DNA of 64,000 nt from positions 62,001-126,000 of the forward strand of contig NZ_JBGORW010000008.1 in NCBI RefSeq assembly GCF_041538065.1, given 5' to 3'. Below, piece by piece: positions 35,893-44,882 of this stretch. Every line of letters starts with the position of its first letter. Position 1 is the stretch's first letter. The notes beneath the pieces were generated by a model. It did no database searches, was not told the DNA's origin, and was given only the letters and a program-made list of their open reading frames with translations. The position numbers and the translations under genes are program-made. This DNA comes from Leptotrichia hongkongensis. GTDB lineage: Bacteria > Fusobacteriota > Fusobacteriia > Fusobacteriales > Leptotrichiaceae.

Positions 35893-35991
35893 ATGAAAAT
35901 GTTATTACAGGATGTCTTAATATTGAGAGAAATATCTGAAGATTTTGATTTTCCAACATTGAGAAATTTTTTAGTTGAGAGTTTTAAATAA
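35893..35991 (+). CDS. possible small ORF or gene remnant (32 codons)
   Basis: Reads MKMLLQDVLILREISEDF and continues to NFLVESFK before a stop. Composition looks protein-like (amphipathic, acidic) and resembles the end of a longer protein, but there is no ribosome site in front of the ATG. It may be a leftover of a lost gene between mutS2 and the next small secreted protein. I do not recognise it. Confidence 0.22.
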   Translation: MKMLLQDVLILREISEDFDFPTLRNFLVESFK

Positions 35992-36012
35992 TGTAAAAAT
36001 CGAGGTTTAATT

Positions 36013-36507
36013 ATGGGAAAAGTAACTATAATATTTTTATTATTTGGAACATTGCTTTTTTCAGAAAATTATCCAAAAGAAAAAATAATACAAATTATTG
36101 AAAAAAATGAAAAATATGAATGTATTCCTGATAAAAAAGTAAGAAAAATTGGATGGGAATTAAATGGACAATCTTTTATTGGGCATTTAGATGAAAAGGA
36201 TGAACAATATGGAGAGTTTAGGGAAGCAGATGATGATACTCTTAGAGAATGCCGTTTAGAAGATGAATATATTAATTATTATAAAAATCGATATTTTTAT
36301 AAGGAAAATAAAAAAATATCATTAATTATCAGTTATGGTGAGAAAAAAGATAACATTCAGTTAATATTAAAAAATGAAAAAAATATAAGAAAAGTATATT
36401 TTTTTGAGCGAAAAGGCAAGAAATATAAAAAGAAAAATTTGATAATAACATTTGATCCAGCTATTATCTTTTATCCTAATGATTTAATAAAAGAAAAATT
36501 GGAATAA
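36013..36507 (+). CDS. small secreted protein of unknown function
   Basis: 164 residues with a short signal peptide (MGKVTIIFLLFGTLLFSENY, cleavage probably after LFS). The mature part is highly charged, beta-strand rich, and has two cysteines (YECIPDKK and LRECRLED) that could form a disulfide. No known motif is seen. GAGGT site at normal distance before the ATG at 36013. It is followed 57 bases later by cysS; no shared function is apparent. Confidence 0.65.
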   Translation: MGKVTIIFLLFGTLLFSENYPKEKIIQIIEKNEKYECIPDKKVRKIGWELNGQSFIGHLDEKDEQYGEFREADDDTLRECRLEDEYINYYKNRYFYKENKKISLIISYGEKKDNIQLILKNEKNIRKVYFFERKGKKYKKKNLIITFDPAIIFYPNDLIKEKLE

Positions 36508-36564
36508 CTAAAATTAAATGAACCTAAATAAATTAAAAGTTTTCAAAAGTAGGGAGAATAAAAA

Positions 36565-38016
36565 ATGAAACTTTACAACACAATGACGAATAAAATTGAA
36601 GAATTTAAGACAATAGAAGAAAATAAGGTAAAAATGTATGTTTGCGGGCCTACTGTCTATAATTACATACATTTGGGGAATGCGCGTCCGATTGTGGTTT
36701 TTGATACGTTGGCACGGTATTTTGAGCATAAGGGGATGGAAATTGAGTTTGTGCAGAATTTTACGGATGTGGATGATAAAATTATAAATAAGTCTATGGA
36801 AGAAGGTACTTCTGCGAGTGAGGTTTCAGAAAAATATATAAAATATTTTTTTGAGGATATTAGCAAGCTGAATATTCTTGAGAGCGTGAAAAGACCTAAG
36901 GTTACTGAGAATATGGCGGAAATTATTGAGATTATTCAAAAATTAATTGATAATGGGTTTGCTTATGAGAAAGATGGGGATGTTTATTTTGAAGTGAAAA
37001 AGTATAAGGATTATGGGAAATTGTCGAATCAGAAAATTGAGGAGCTGGAACTTGGGGCTAGGATTGATGTCTCAGAAATTAAGAAAAATCCAGTAGACTT
37101 TGCACTTTGGAAGAAAAAGAAGGATGGGGAGCCATTTTGGGAATCGCCTTGGGGACAGGGACGTCCTGGATGGCATATAGAATGTAGTGCGATGGCAAAA
37201 AAATATCTAGGGGATACATTTGATATTCACGGTGGCGGACAAGATTTAGTTTTTCCGCATCACGAAAATGAGATTGCTCAAAGCAAGTGTGCTTATGACG
37301 GAAATTTTGCAAATTATTGGCTTCACAACGGATTTATTCAGATAAATGGCGACAAGATGTCAAAATCGCTAGGAAATTTCTTTTTGCTTCGTGAAATACT
37401 TGAAAAATTTTCTGGAAATGTAGTAAGACTTTTTATTCTTAGCACTCATTACAGAAAGCCAATTAACTTTTCATTCGAGAATATGGAGGATACAAAAAAA
37501 GCCTTGCAAAATATTGTAAAATCAATGAATAAATTTGAAAATATTGTTGAAGAATATAAGAATGAAAAAATAGAAAGTGTTAAAAATTCAGAGTTTTCTC
37601 AAAAAATTGATGAATTTGATAAAAAATTTGAAGATGCGATGGATGAGGATATGAACACACCGCAGGCATTAGCGACTATTTTTGACCAAATTAGGGAAAC
37701 AAATAAACTTATTTCCACAAATGAAAGTGAGTTTTCCACAATTTATTATGAAATAAAAAAATCTTACGATTCTTTGAAGAAGAAAATAAAAAATGTATTT
37801 GGAATAGCACTTGAAGCGGAAAATGCTGTGAAGGAAGAAGATGGAGAAAATATGGAATTGACAAAAAAATTAATTGAATTGCTGATAAAATTACGAAGTG
37901 AGGCAAGAAGTGAGAAAAATTTCAAGTTATCTGATGAAATTCGGGATGAGTTGAAGAAACTTGGCGTGGAAATTAAGGATAATAAGGATGGAAGTACAGA
38001 TTATAATTTATTGTAA
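36565..38016 (+). CDS. cysS: cysteinyl-tRNA synthetase
   Basis: 483 residues, class I synthetase. Zinc ligand Cys in MYVCGPTV, HIGH motif as YIHLGNARP (His-Leu-Gly-Asn), zinc-site residues in WHIECSAMA and FPHHENEIAQS, KMSKS in GDKMSKSLGNFF near residue 267, then the DALR helical domain and a small C-terminal domain. It charges tRNA-Cys using zinc for amino acid selectivity. AGGGAG site before the ATG at 36565. coaBC follows 24 bases after the stop and is likely cotranscribed; both use cysteine. Confidence 0.98.
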   Translation: MKLYNTMTNKIEEFKTIEENKVKMYVCGPTVYNYIHLGNARPIVVFDTLARYFEHKGMEIEFVQNFTDVDDKIINKSMEEGTSASEVSEKYIKYFFEDISKLNILESVKRPKVTENMAEIIEIIQKLIDNGFAYEKDGDVYFEVKKYKDYGKLSNQKIEELELGARIDVSEIKKNPVDFALWKKKKDGEPFWESPWGQGRPGWHIECSAMAKKYLGDTFDIHGGGQDLVFPHHENEIAQSKCAYDGNFANYWLHNGFIQINGDKMSKSLGNFFLLREILEKFSGNVVRLFILSTHYRKPINFSFENMEDTKKALQNIVKSMNKFENIVEEYKNEKIESVKNSEFSQKIDEFDKKFEDAMDEDMNTPQALATIFDQIRETNKLISTNESEFSTIYYEIKKSYDSLKKKIKNVFGIALEAENAVKEEDGENMELTKKLIELLIKLRSEARSEKNFKLSDEIRDELKKLGVEIKDNKDGSTDYNLL

Positions 38017-38040
38017 TTTTTGATTTAAAAAGAGGGAAAA

Positions 38041-39246
38041 ATGAAAAATATTTTAGTAGGAGTTACAGGAGGAATTGCAGCATACAAATCGGCTGGAATT
38101 GTATCGCTTTTGAAAAAGAAAGGATATAATGTGAAAGTTGTGATGACTGAAAATGCTACAAAAATCATTGGACCTTTGACTCTTGAAACTTTATCAAGAA
38201 ATAGGATTTATGTGGATATGTGGGACAGCAATCCGCATTATGAAGTGGAGCATATTTCACTTGCAGATTGGGCAGATATGGTTTTGATTGCACCTGCGAC
38301 TTATAATATAATTGGAAAAGTTTCAAACGGGATTGCAGATGATATGCTTACGACAATCCTTTCTGCTGTTTCGGTAAGAAAGCCAGTATTTTTTGCCTTG
38401 GCAATGAATGTGAATATGTACGAAAATCCGATTTTAAAAGAAAATATTGATAAACTCTCATCTTTTGGGTATAGGTTTATTGATGCAGAAGAAGGTTTGC
38501 TTGCCTGCAATTATAGTGCAAAGGGGAGAATGAGCGAGCCAGAAGATATTGTCGATGAAATAGAAAGATACAGTATTTTTTCAAAAATAGAAAATTTTGA
38601 TACTGCACTAAAAGGCAAAAAAATTCTTATAACAAGCGGACGAACAAAGGAAAATGTTGATCCAATCAGATATTTGTCAAATAATTCAAGCGGAAAAATG
38701 GGATATTCACTTGCTCAGGCAGCTATTGATATGGGAGCAGAAGTAACATTAGTTAGTGGGCCTACGGACTTAAAAATTCCAAATGACCTTAAAAATTTTA
38801 TTTCTGTGGAATCGGCGTTGGAAATGTATGAGAAAGTGGATGAGTATTTTAAAAATACTGACATTTTCATAGCTTGTGCGGCAGTTGCAGATTACAGACC
38901 AAAGGAATACAAAAAGGAAAAAATAAAGAAATCTGATTCAGATTTGGTTATGGAATTGGTTAGAAATCCTGATATTTTGCTAGAGATGAGCAAGAAAAAA
39001 GAAAAACAGCTATTAGTTGGATTTGCCGCAGAAACTAATGATATAAGGGAAAATGCATTAAAAAAGCTGGAAAAGAAAAATTTGGATATTATAGTGGCAA
39101 ATAATGCGTCTGTAATGGGCAGCGATGAAAATGTGATTGAGATTATTAAAAAAGATAGGACTTCGGTGGAAATTAGTCAGAAAAGTAAGATGGAGCTGGC
39201 TTATGATATTTTGAGTGAAGTTATTTTTGAGTTGAAAAAGAGATAA
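38041..39246 (+). CDS. coaBC: phosphopantothenoylcysteine decarboxylase/synthase CoaBC
   Basis: 401 residues in two parts. Residues 1 to about 185 are the FMN-dependent decarboxylase CoaC: GVTGGIAAYKS, the catalytic-His segment HYEVEHISLADWADMV, LAMNVNMYENP and the Cys-containing flap LACNYSAKGRM. Residues about 190-401 are the CTP-dependent synthase CoaB: ITSGRTKENVDPIRYLSN, SGKMGYSLA and IACAAVADYRP. The fusion carries out two consecutive steps of coenzyme A synthesis. It lies 24 bases after cysS, with GAGGG before the ATG. Confidence 0.97.
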   Translation: MKNILVGVTGGIAAYKSAGIVSLLKKKGYNVKVVMTENATKIIGPLTLETLSRNRIYVDMWDSNPHYEVEHISLADWADMVLIAPATYNIIGKVSNGIADDMLTTILSAVSVRKPVFFALAMNVNMYENPILKENIDKLSSFGYRFIDAEEGLLACNYSAKGRMSEPEDIVDEIERYSIFSKIENFDTALKGKKILITSGRTKENVDPIRYLSNNSSGKMGYSLAQAAIDMGAEVTLVSGPTDLKIPNDLKNFISVESALEMYEKVDEYFKNTDIFIACAAVADYRPKEYKKEKIKKSDSDLVMELVRNPDILLEMSKKKEKQLLVGFAAETNDIRENALKKLEKKNLDIIVANNASVMGSDENVIEIIKKDRTSVEISQKSKMELAYDILSEVIFELKKR

Positions 39247-39314
39247 AGTTTTTTGAAATTATGAATGTGTAGATTTTTATAAGTTCATTGATTTTGTAAA
39301 AGGGAGAATAAATT

Positions 39315-39548
39315 ATGAAATCTGAAAAACAAAAGATAAAAAAAGTGTACATGTTGTATCATAGAGATGAAAAGGATGTCGATAAATTAATAGGATTTTT
39401 TTCAACAAAGGAAAAGGCATTGGAAATTGTTGATAAATGGAAAGAAATGAAAGGTTTTAGGGATTTTCCTGAAGGATTTAAAATTAAAACCATGATAATT
39501 GGGAAAGATTACTACACAAAAGGGTTTAAATCTAAAAGCCTTAAATAA
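39315..39548 (+). CDS. single-domain DUF7336-like protein
   Basis: 77 residues holding one copy of a small alpha/beta domain: KVYMLYHRDEKDVDKLIGFFSTKEKA followed by MKGFRDFPEGFKI and a final strand. The pattern (YxLxH..., GxFxTKEkA, KGFxxxPxGF) matches, as I recall it, the DUF7336 family; I could not check this. Two more copies are in the next gene 12 bases downstream, so three copies stand in a row. AGGGAG before the ATG at 39315. Function unknown; families of this sort are often found as immunity-like or accessory proteins. Confidence 0.68.
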   Translation: MKSEKQKIKKVYMLYHRDEKDVDKLIGFFSTKEKALEIVDKWKEMKGFRDFPEGFKIKTMIIGKDYYTKGFKSKSLK

Positions 39549-39560
39549 TTAGGAGAAACT

Positions 39561-40031
39561 ATGGAAATATGGATTTTATCACATGGATATGATTATGGAG
39601 ATGTCTATGATAAATATAAGTGGAATGACGAAGCAAGGTTTTTAGGTGCCTATTATACAAAGGAAGAGGGATTGAAGGCACTGGAAAAATATAAAAAAAT
39701 CAAAGGATTTTGTTCACATTTGGATGGGTTCTGGCTAGAAAAATGTCATTTGGATAAATACGCTGGATGGGAAGGCGGTTATGTTACTTATTATAAAGAA
39801 GATGAGGTAAAAATTGATAATTCAAAAAATCAAAAATTATATGTACTTTCTCATTTTTATTATACTGATAAAGATAAAATAAAAGAAAAACATCGAATTT
39901 TATCAGTATGTTTGTCAAAATTAGAAGCTAGGAAGAAAATAAAGGAATATCAGAAAATAGAAGGATTTTCTTCACATATTTCTAATTTTTACATTGAAGA
40001 ATATATTTTGGATGAAGAAAAAAATAAATAA
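39561..40031 (+). CDS. two-domain DUF7336-like protein
   Basis: 156 residues made of two copies of the same domain as the upstream 77-residue protein. Copy 1 is about 1-78 (EIWILSHGYDYGD, LGAYYTKEEGL, IKGFCSHLDGFWLEK) and copy 2 about 88-150 (KLYVLSHFYYTDKD, LSVCLSKLEAR, IEGFSSHISNFYIEEY). Starts 12 bases after the upstream stop with AGGAG, so the pair is translated together. The two copies are clearly related but diverged, implying an older duplication. No catalytic motif is seen. Function unknown. Confidence 0.68.
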   Translation: MEIWILSHGYDYGDVYDKYKWNDEARFLGAYYTKEEGLKALEKYKKIKGFCSHLDGFWLEKCHLDKYAGWEGGYVTYYKEDEVKIDNSKNQKLYVLSHFYYTDKDKIKEKHRILSVCLSKLEARKKIKEYQKIEGFSSHISNFYIEEYILDEEKNK

Positions 40032-40070
40032 AAGAAGGAGAGGCTATAAAAATTTAGCAAATTAAATGTT

Positions 40071-41006
40071 ATGGATAATGAAAATAAGAATTTAGACAAT
40101 AAAATTGAAGAAAAGCATGAAGTGAAAAATTCAAAATTTAGCAAGAAAAAAGGGATAATTTGGGGAATAATAGCTTTATTAATTTTAGGGATTATTGTTT
40201 TCGGAATGATGTTTAGCAGAAAAAATATTAGTTCTGGGAAAAATATTGTGAATGAAGAGGAAGATGACAAAATTTTTAGGATTAATCCAGTAAAAAATCC
40301 GCAAGTTACCTATTATAATTTTCGTGGTGAAGTTTATCCTGACTGGGCTAAATTTGGACTTACTCGAAGTAACGGAGCGAGAGGACATCAAGGAATTGAT
40401 ATTTTTGCATTGCCAGGGTCAGATGTTTATGCTGTGCTGGATGGTAAAATTGTGGATATGTATGTGGATAAAACTGGATATGGATTAAATTTCTACTTGG
40501 AAGTCGATCCAAAGGAACTTGAAAAAATAAAAAGAAAAAATTATAAACCTAAAGAAAGTGCAAGAGAATGGGCATACAGCCCAAATTATGATCCTAATAC
40601 AATGCAAGTAAAATACATTAGATATTGCCATTTAAGTGAAGTGAATATAAAAATCGGAGATACAGTAAAGGCTGGGCAAGTGATTGCCAAAACAGGTACA
40701 ACTGGAAATGCAAGTGGAACACACGCTCCTCATCTGCATTTTGAGATAGCCTTTGAAATGAGAGGAAAAGGACTTATAAACAGAGTTGATCCAGAAATGT
40801 ACTTTAAAATAAAAAATGGAGACAAAATGACAAAACAAGAGATAAATGTCCAGACTGAAGCAGCTAAAACAGAATGGTTTGAAACAAAGGGCTATGATAC
40901 TGGATTTAGAGATAAAAGTATATTTTTAGAAAATAAAAGTACTCTTGAAAATGATAAAAAAACAATTATTAAACATAAAATAAAACAAAGAAAAAAATTT
41001 AAGTAA
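40071..41006 (+). CDS. membrane-anchored M23 (LytM) metallopeptidase
   Basis: 311 residues. A charged cytoplasmic N-terminus, one membrane helix (about 28-48), then a periplasmic M23 domain with zinc ligands H106 and D110 (RGHQGID) and the H221-L-H223 motif (APHLHFE). An insert of about 60 residues between the first beta strands is Lys/Glu rich. All active-site residues are present, so it is predicted to cut peptidoglycan cross-bridges during growth or division. The ATG at 40071 has no good ribosome site: AAGGAG lies about 30 bases upstream. No other in-frame start exists before a stop codon. Ends at the terminator at 41014. Confidence 0.88.
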   Translation: MDNENKNLDNKIEEKHEVKNSKFSKKKGIIWGIIALLILGIIVFGMMFSRKNISSGKNIVNEEEDDKIFRINPVKNPQVTYYNFRGEVYPDWAKFGLTRSNGARGHQGIDIFALPGSDVYAVLDGKIVDMYVDKTGYGLNFYLEVDPKELEKIKRKNYKPKESAREWAYSPNYDPNTMQVKYIRYCHLSEVNIKIGDTVKAGQVIAKTGTTGNASGTHAPHLHFEIAFEMRGKGLINRVDPEMYFKIKNGDKMTKQEINVQTEAAKTEWFETKGYDTGFRDKSIFLENKSTLENDKKTIIKHKIKQRKKFK

Positions 41007-41013
41007 AAAATTA

Positions 41014-41052
41014 AAGCAAGTGGCTAATATTCTAACCTCTTGCTTATTTTTT
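41014..41052. terminator. bidirectional terminator between the M23 gene and aroC
   Basis: AAGCAAGTGG (41014-41023) pairs with CCTCTTGCTT (41036-41045), one mismatch, followed by ATTTTTT and preceded by A6. The flanking genes converge, so it probably ends both transcripts. Confidence 0.8.
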
Positions 41053-41094
41053 ATTTTCTACGATAATTCAATATCAATTTTTTTAATAATATTT

Positions 41095-42192
41095 TTACAA
41101 TCCTCTCTTTTTCCCTTCCAAAATTCTATCCAAAATTACAATTGCCGTAGCCGCCTCCAGTACTGGCACTACTCTCGGTACTATTATTGGATCATGTCTT
41201 CCTCGTACTTCTAAAATATCATTTTGCTTTGTTTCAAGATTTACAGTTTTTTGTGCTTTTTCTATTGAAGCTGTGGGTTTTATTGCCACCTTGAATGATA
41301 TTGGCATTCCAGTCGTTATTCCACCTATGATTCCACCGTTATTATTTGTAAATGATTTTATATTTCCTTTTTCATCGTAAAACATCTCATCATTTGCTTC
41401 GTACCCTGTCATTTCTGTAATTCCAAAGCCTGCTCCAAATTCTATTCCCTTTGTAGCTGGCACCGAGAAAATCATTCTCGAAAGTTCGCTTTCCATTGAT
41501 TCAAAATATGGATCTCCTATTCCCGCAGTAAGTCCTGTAACCATAAGTTCTACAATTCCACCAAGTGAATTCTTTTCTTCCCTAGTTTTTTCTACAGCCT
41601 TTTCAATTTTTTCTACAATTTCCTCATTCAAGACAGGTAAAGTCATATTTCTGAGTTTATTAATATTTTCTTCTGTAATATCGCTTTCCACAAAATCTCT
41701 ATCTTCAATATCCTTTACCGATTTGATGTGTGCTGCAATTAAAATCCCCTGCTCCTTCAAAATTTGTTTTGCAATTGCTCCAGCAAATACCAATGAAGCT
41801 GTTATTCTCCCAGAAAAATGTCCGCTTCCACGAATATCATTAAATCCGTTATATCTGTTAAATCCGCTCCAGTCTGCATGTCCCGGTCTTGGCTTTCTTT
41901 TTAATTCACTGTAATCCTTTGAACGCTGGTTTGAATTTCTAATAATCATCGCAAGTGGCGTTCCTGTAGTTTTTCCATCAAAAAATCCGCTCAAAATCTC
42001 AAATTCATCCTTTTCCACTCTAGGTGTTGTCAATTTTGATCTTCCTGGCGCTCTTCTTCTCATTTCCTGCGAAATAAATTCCAAATTTAGCTCCGTTCCT
42101 GCCGGAATTCCGTCAATATTTACTCCCAATGCACTACCATGTGATTCACCAAAAATTGATATTTTATAATTTTTTCCAAAATTTGCTGCCAT
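41095..42192 (-). CDS. aroC: chorismate synthase
   Basis: 365 residues. Signatures: GKNYKISIFGESHGSALG, the SKLTTPRVEKDEFEILSG region, RPGHADWSGFNRYNGFNDIRGSG and GGITTGMPISFKVAIKPTAS. It eliminates phosphate from EPSP to give chorismate, using reduced FMN. Last gene of the aromatic cluster, 27 bases after the S51 peptidase gene. The ATG at 42192 has only an A-rich AGAAAG site. The C-terminus is short (ILEGKKRGL). Confidence 0.98.
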   Translation of the reverse strand: MAANFGKNYKISIFGESHGSALGVNIDGIPAGTELNLEFISQEMRRRAPGRSKLTTPRVEKDEFEILSGFFDGKTTGTPLAMIIRNSNQRSKDYSELKRKPRPGHADWSGFNRYNGFNDIRGSGHFSGRITASLVFAGAIAKQILKEQGILIAAHIKSVKDIEDRDFVESDITEENINKLRNMTLPVLNEEIVEKIEKAVEKTREEKNSLGGIVELMVTGLTAGIGDPYFESMESELSRMIFSVPATKGIEFGAGFGITEMTGYEANDEMFYDEKGNIKSFTNNNGGIIGGITTGMPISFKVAIKPTASIEKAQKTVNLETKQNDILEVRGRHDPIIVPRVVPVLEAATAIVILDRILEGKKRGL

Positions 42193-42219
42193 TTTTTTTC
42201 TTTCTATTTTCCCACATTT

Positions 42220-42840
42220 TTATTTATCATCATTTTTTACAACAAAATCTTTTCCATTTACAAAAACTGCCTCACTATTGCTTATTGGAAGTAAATTTAA
42301 TTTACTTCCATAAATTTTTATAGTTTCTTTTGTACTTTCGACAAATGGAAATTCATTATTATGTGGCACAATATAAAAATCTGTAATATTCATTGCTTCA
42401 TAATTATCCAAATCAGGAGCAATTTCCTTATTATCCATTATCTGAGTGTATTCTATATTTTTAGAAGGAATAATCGCTCCAGCCGATTCTCCTATATAAA
42501 GCATTCCATTTGATATTTTGTCTTTGATAGTATCTAAAATTTTTTTACGTTTTAGTTCCTGCAATAGATAAAATATATTTCCACCTGATACATACAAAAT
42601 TTTTGTATCTTTCAATATATTTTCTATTTTTTGTTTTTCTGTTTTTGAAATATCTAAAATATTTATTGAAAATCCCAATTTCAAAAATGCTTGCTTAGCT
42701 TCGTCTACATATCCTTTATAATCTTCAGGGTTTGAAGCAGTAGGAACAAACGTAATTTCTTTTTCTGGTACATCTTTTAAAAATTCTTTCACTAAATTTT
42801 TCGTTCCTGCTAAATATGATGTCAAAAATAATTTACTCAT
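42220..42840 (-). CDS. S51-family serine peptidase (dipeptidase E-like)
   Basis: 206 residues. The nucleophile is Ser119 in YIGESAGAII, with ILYVSGGNIFYLL before it and FYIVPHNNEFPF carrying the catalytic His near residue 155. This is the PepE/YgaJ fold; PepE cleaves N-terminal Asp dipeptides, while related proteins act on cyanophycin fragments. Specificity cannot be set from sequence. It lies between aroA and aroC without a clear metabolic link. AAAGGAA site before the ATG at 42840. The 136-base gap before it may hold its own promoter. Confidence 0.88.
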   Translation of the reverse strand: MSKLFLTSYLAGTKNLVKEFLKDVPEKEITFVPTASNPEDYKGYVDEAKQAFLKLGFSINILDISKTEKQKIENILKDTKILYVSGGNIFYLLQELKRKKILDTIKDKISNGMLYIGESAGAIIPSKNIEYTQIMDNKEIAPDLDNYEAMNITDFYIVPHNNEFPFVESTKETIKIYGSKLNLLPISNSEAVFVNGKDFVVKNDDK

Positions 42841-42976
42841 ATAAATTCCTTTCCTAACGGTCTCAATAAAATTTAATTAAATTTTACATCCGCATATTCT
42901 ATTAATTTTCTATCTCATTAATTTAGATTTTACCATTTTTAACTTATTTATCAATTATAAATAAATTTTATCTTTC

Positions 42977-44269
42977 TTAGCAATCTTTCTCTATTTCTCC
43001 ACCCATTTTCACAAAATCATCCCAAAAATGCGGATAAGATTTTCTAACACTTTCAGCCTCTTCCAGAATTATTTCCTTTTCACATCTTGTCGAAGCAATC
43101 GCAAGCGACATTGCAATTCTATGGTCATTCCATGCATTTACTGTAACTCCACCTTTAAATCCTTCTACACCTTGAATTATTAAACTGTCCCCTTCCTCAG
43201 CTACATTCGCTCCGAGTTTATTCAGTTCTGTCTTTATTGAAGTTATTCTATCTGACTCCTTTATTCTAAGTCTTTCCCCATTAATAATTCTAGTTTCCCC
43301 TTCACTCAAGGCTCCTAATACTGTCAAAATTGGCCCAATATCAGGACATTGCGAAATATCAATTACTGTTCCTTTAGTTTTAGAAGGTCTCACAAGTACA
43401 TAATTATCGAAAATCTCGATATTTGCTCCCATTCTTTTAACAATTTCTATTATTTCCCTGTCGCCTTGTAGCGAATTCTTATTCACATGCAGACATTTCA
43501 CTTCATTATCCTTATTTGCAGAAATTATTCCAGCCACAATCCAAAACGCCACTTGCGAGTAATCCCCCTCAACAGTATAATCAAACGGCCTATAAATTTG
43601 ATTTCCCTTTATATCAAAACTCTTATAGTTATTGTTCACAATCTCAATTCCTGCCAGTTTCAATATTTCCAATGTCAAATCAATATATCCCTTAGACTCC
43701 AAATTCTTATTAATAGTCAGCTTTGAATCTCCGTCCAAGAGTGGCAAGGCATACAAAAGTCCAGTAATAAACTGTGAACTTATATTTCCATCAATTTCAT
43801 AATTCCCTGCCTTCAATTTTCCATTTACTGTAAGAGGCAATTTTCCATTCTCATTTTTATAAAAAATTCCCTGCTTATCAAAAATCCTATAATACGAGTC
43901 AAGCGGTCTGTCTACTAGTTTCCCTTTTCCATCAAAAATCAGTTCATTTTCATCTGTAATCCCAATCGGTATCAAAAACCTGATTGTAGATCCCGATTCA
44001 TTACATTGCACATACTTATCCTTTGGAATGACTTTTCCGCCATTTCCAATAATTTCAAGAGAACTTTCCTCTTGATTGATTTTCGCTCCCCAGTTTTCCA
44101 TAATATCCGTTGTTGTTGTAATATCCACCGAGAACTTCAAATTATCAATCTTTGACTTCTTCCCGCCTTCAGCTAATGCAGCCGCAATCACCGCTCTGTG
44201 CGAATAACTTTTAGATGGTGGAATTTCTATTTTTCCATTTAATATGCTTGGTTTTATTTTTATTTTCAT
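42977..44269 (-). CDS. aroA: 3-phosphoshikimate 1-carboxyvinyltransferase (EPSP synthase)
   Basis: 430 residues from the ATG at 44269 with AAGGAG upstream; an ATG at 44293 precedes that site. Motifs: PPSKSYSHRAVIAAALA, CNESGSTIRFLIP, GDYSQVAFWIVAG, RIKESDRITSI and WNDHRIAMSLAIA. It transfers the enolpyruvyl group of PEP to shikimate-3-phosphate. The LFLGNAGTA-type loop of class I enzymes is replaced by NESGSTIR, placing it with class II-like enzymes, which are commonly less glyphosate-sensitive. It follows two DUF2262-like genes and precedes the peptidase gene. Confidence 0.97.
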   Translation of the reverse strand: MKIKIKPSILNGKIEIPPSKSYSHRAVIAAALAEGGKKSKIDNLKFSVDITTTTDIMENWGAKINQEESSLEIIGNGGKVIPKDKYVQCNESGSTIRFLIPIGITDENELIFDGKGKLVDRPLDSYYRIFDKQGIFYKNENGKLPLTVNGKLKAGNYEIDGNISSQFITGLLYALPLLDGDSKLTINKNLESKGYIDLTLEILKLAGIEIVNNNYKSFDIKGNQIYRPFDYTVEGDYSQVAFWIVAGIISANKDNEVKCLHVNKNSLQGDREIIEIVKRMGANIEIFDNYVLVRPSKTKGTVIDISQCPDIGPILTVLGALSEGETRIINGERLRIKESDRITSIKTELNKLGANVAEEGDSLIIQGVEGFKGGVTVNAWNDHRIAMSLAIASTRCEKEIILEEAESVRKSYPHFWDDFVKMGGEIEKDC

Positions 44270-44308
44270 AAATTTTTTCTCCTTTTTATTCATTCTACTT
44301 TAAAAATT

Positions 44309-44839
44309 TTATCCTACTTCACCATCACAATTCAACTCTCCATTAATATTTCCACTTAACATAATAGCATGTCCAAGAAAAAATATGTCATTGTCATAAT
44401 AAAATGCTGTAAAATCTCCATCAGCAGTTACCCATAAACCTTGCAAATAAATACAACTTCTAAATACTCTTTCAGGAACTATTTCTCTCTTCAATTCTTC
44501 AATTTCTTCCTCTGATAATTCAATCTCTGAATTTTCATGAATATTCTCAATAAATTCTTCCAATTCTTCTTCATCGTCAACACAAAGCCAATCCATAACT
44601 CCGTCTTTCCCATAATCACTTACCAAATCTTTCATTTTTGTGTCCCATTCTTTTTGATTGAGATACATAATTTTAAATTGTTCAACCGCCTCTTTAACTT
44701 CCTCTACTTTTTTCTCTTCATTCCAATCACTCTCAATTCCACCATCAAAACTCACACTTATTTTTCTCCCAAGCCACTCAACTTCAGTTTCAAAATTTTT
44801 TATTTCTCCAAAAATTTCATCTATAATTGCTTTACACAC
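44309..44839 (-). CDS. DUF2262-like protein, paralogue 1
   Basis: 176 residues with a GTG start at 44839, well placed behind GGAGG. Begins DEIFGEIKNFETEVEWLGRKISVSF, has a very acidic middle (DDEEELEEFIENIHENSEIELSEEEIEELKRE) and ends with a beta segment GLWVTADGDFTAFYYDNDIFFLGHAIML. The FGxI...W start and the DGxFxxYYDxxxFFxGH end match DUF2262 as I recall it. It is a clear paralogue of the next gene upstream (about half identical, same length). Acidic cytoplasmic proteins of this kind are often immunity proteins, but no toxin is seen here. Function unknown. Confidence 0.7.
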   Translation of the reverse strand: MCKAIIDEIFGEIKNFETEVEWLGRKISVSFDGGIESDWNEEKKVEEVKEAVEQFKIMYLNQKEWDTKMKDLVSDYGKDGVMDWLCVDDEEELEEFIENIHENSEIELSEEEIEELKREIVPERVFRSCIYLQGLWVTADGDFTAFYYDNDIFFLGHAIMLSGNINGELNCDGEVG

Positions 44840-44882
44840 ACTAATCCTCCACTTTATTATTTTTTTATTTCATAAAATTATC

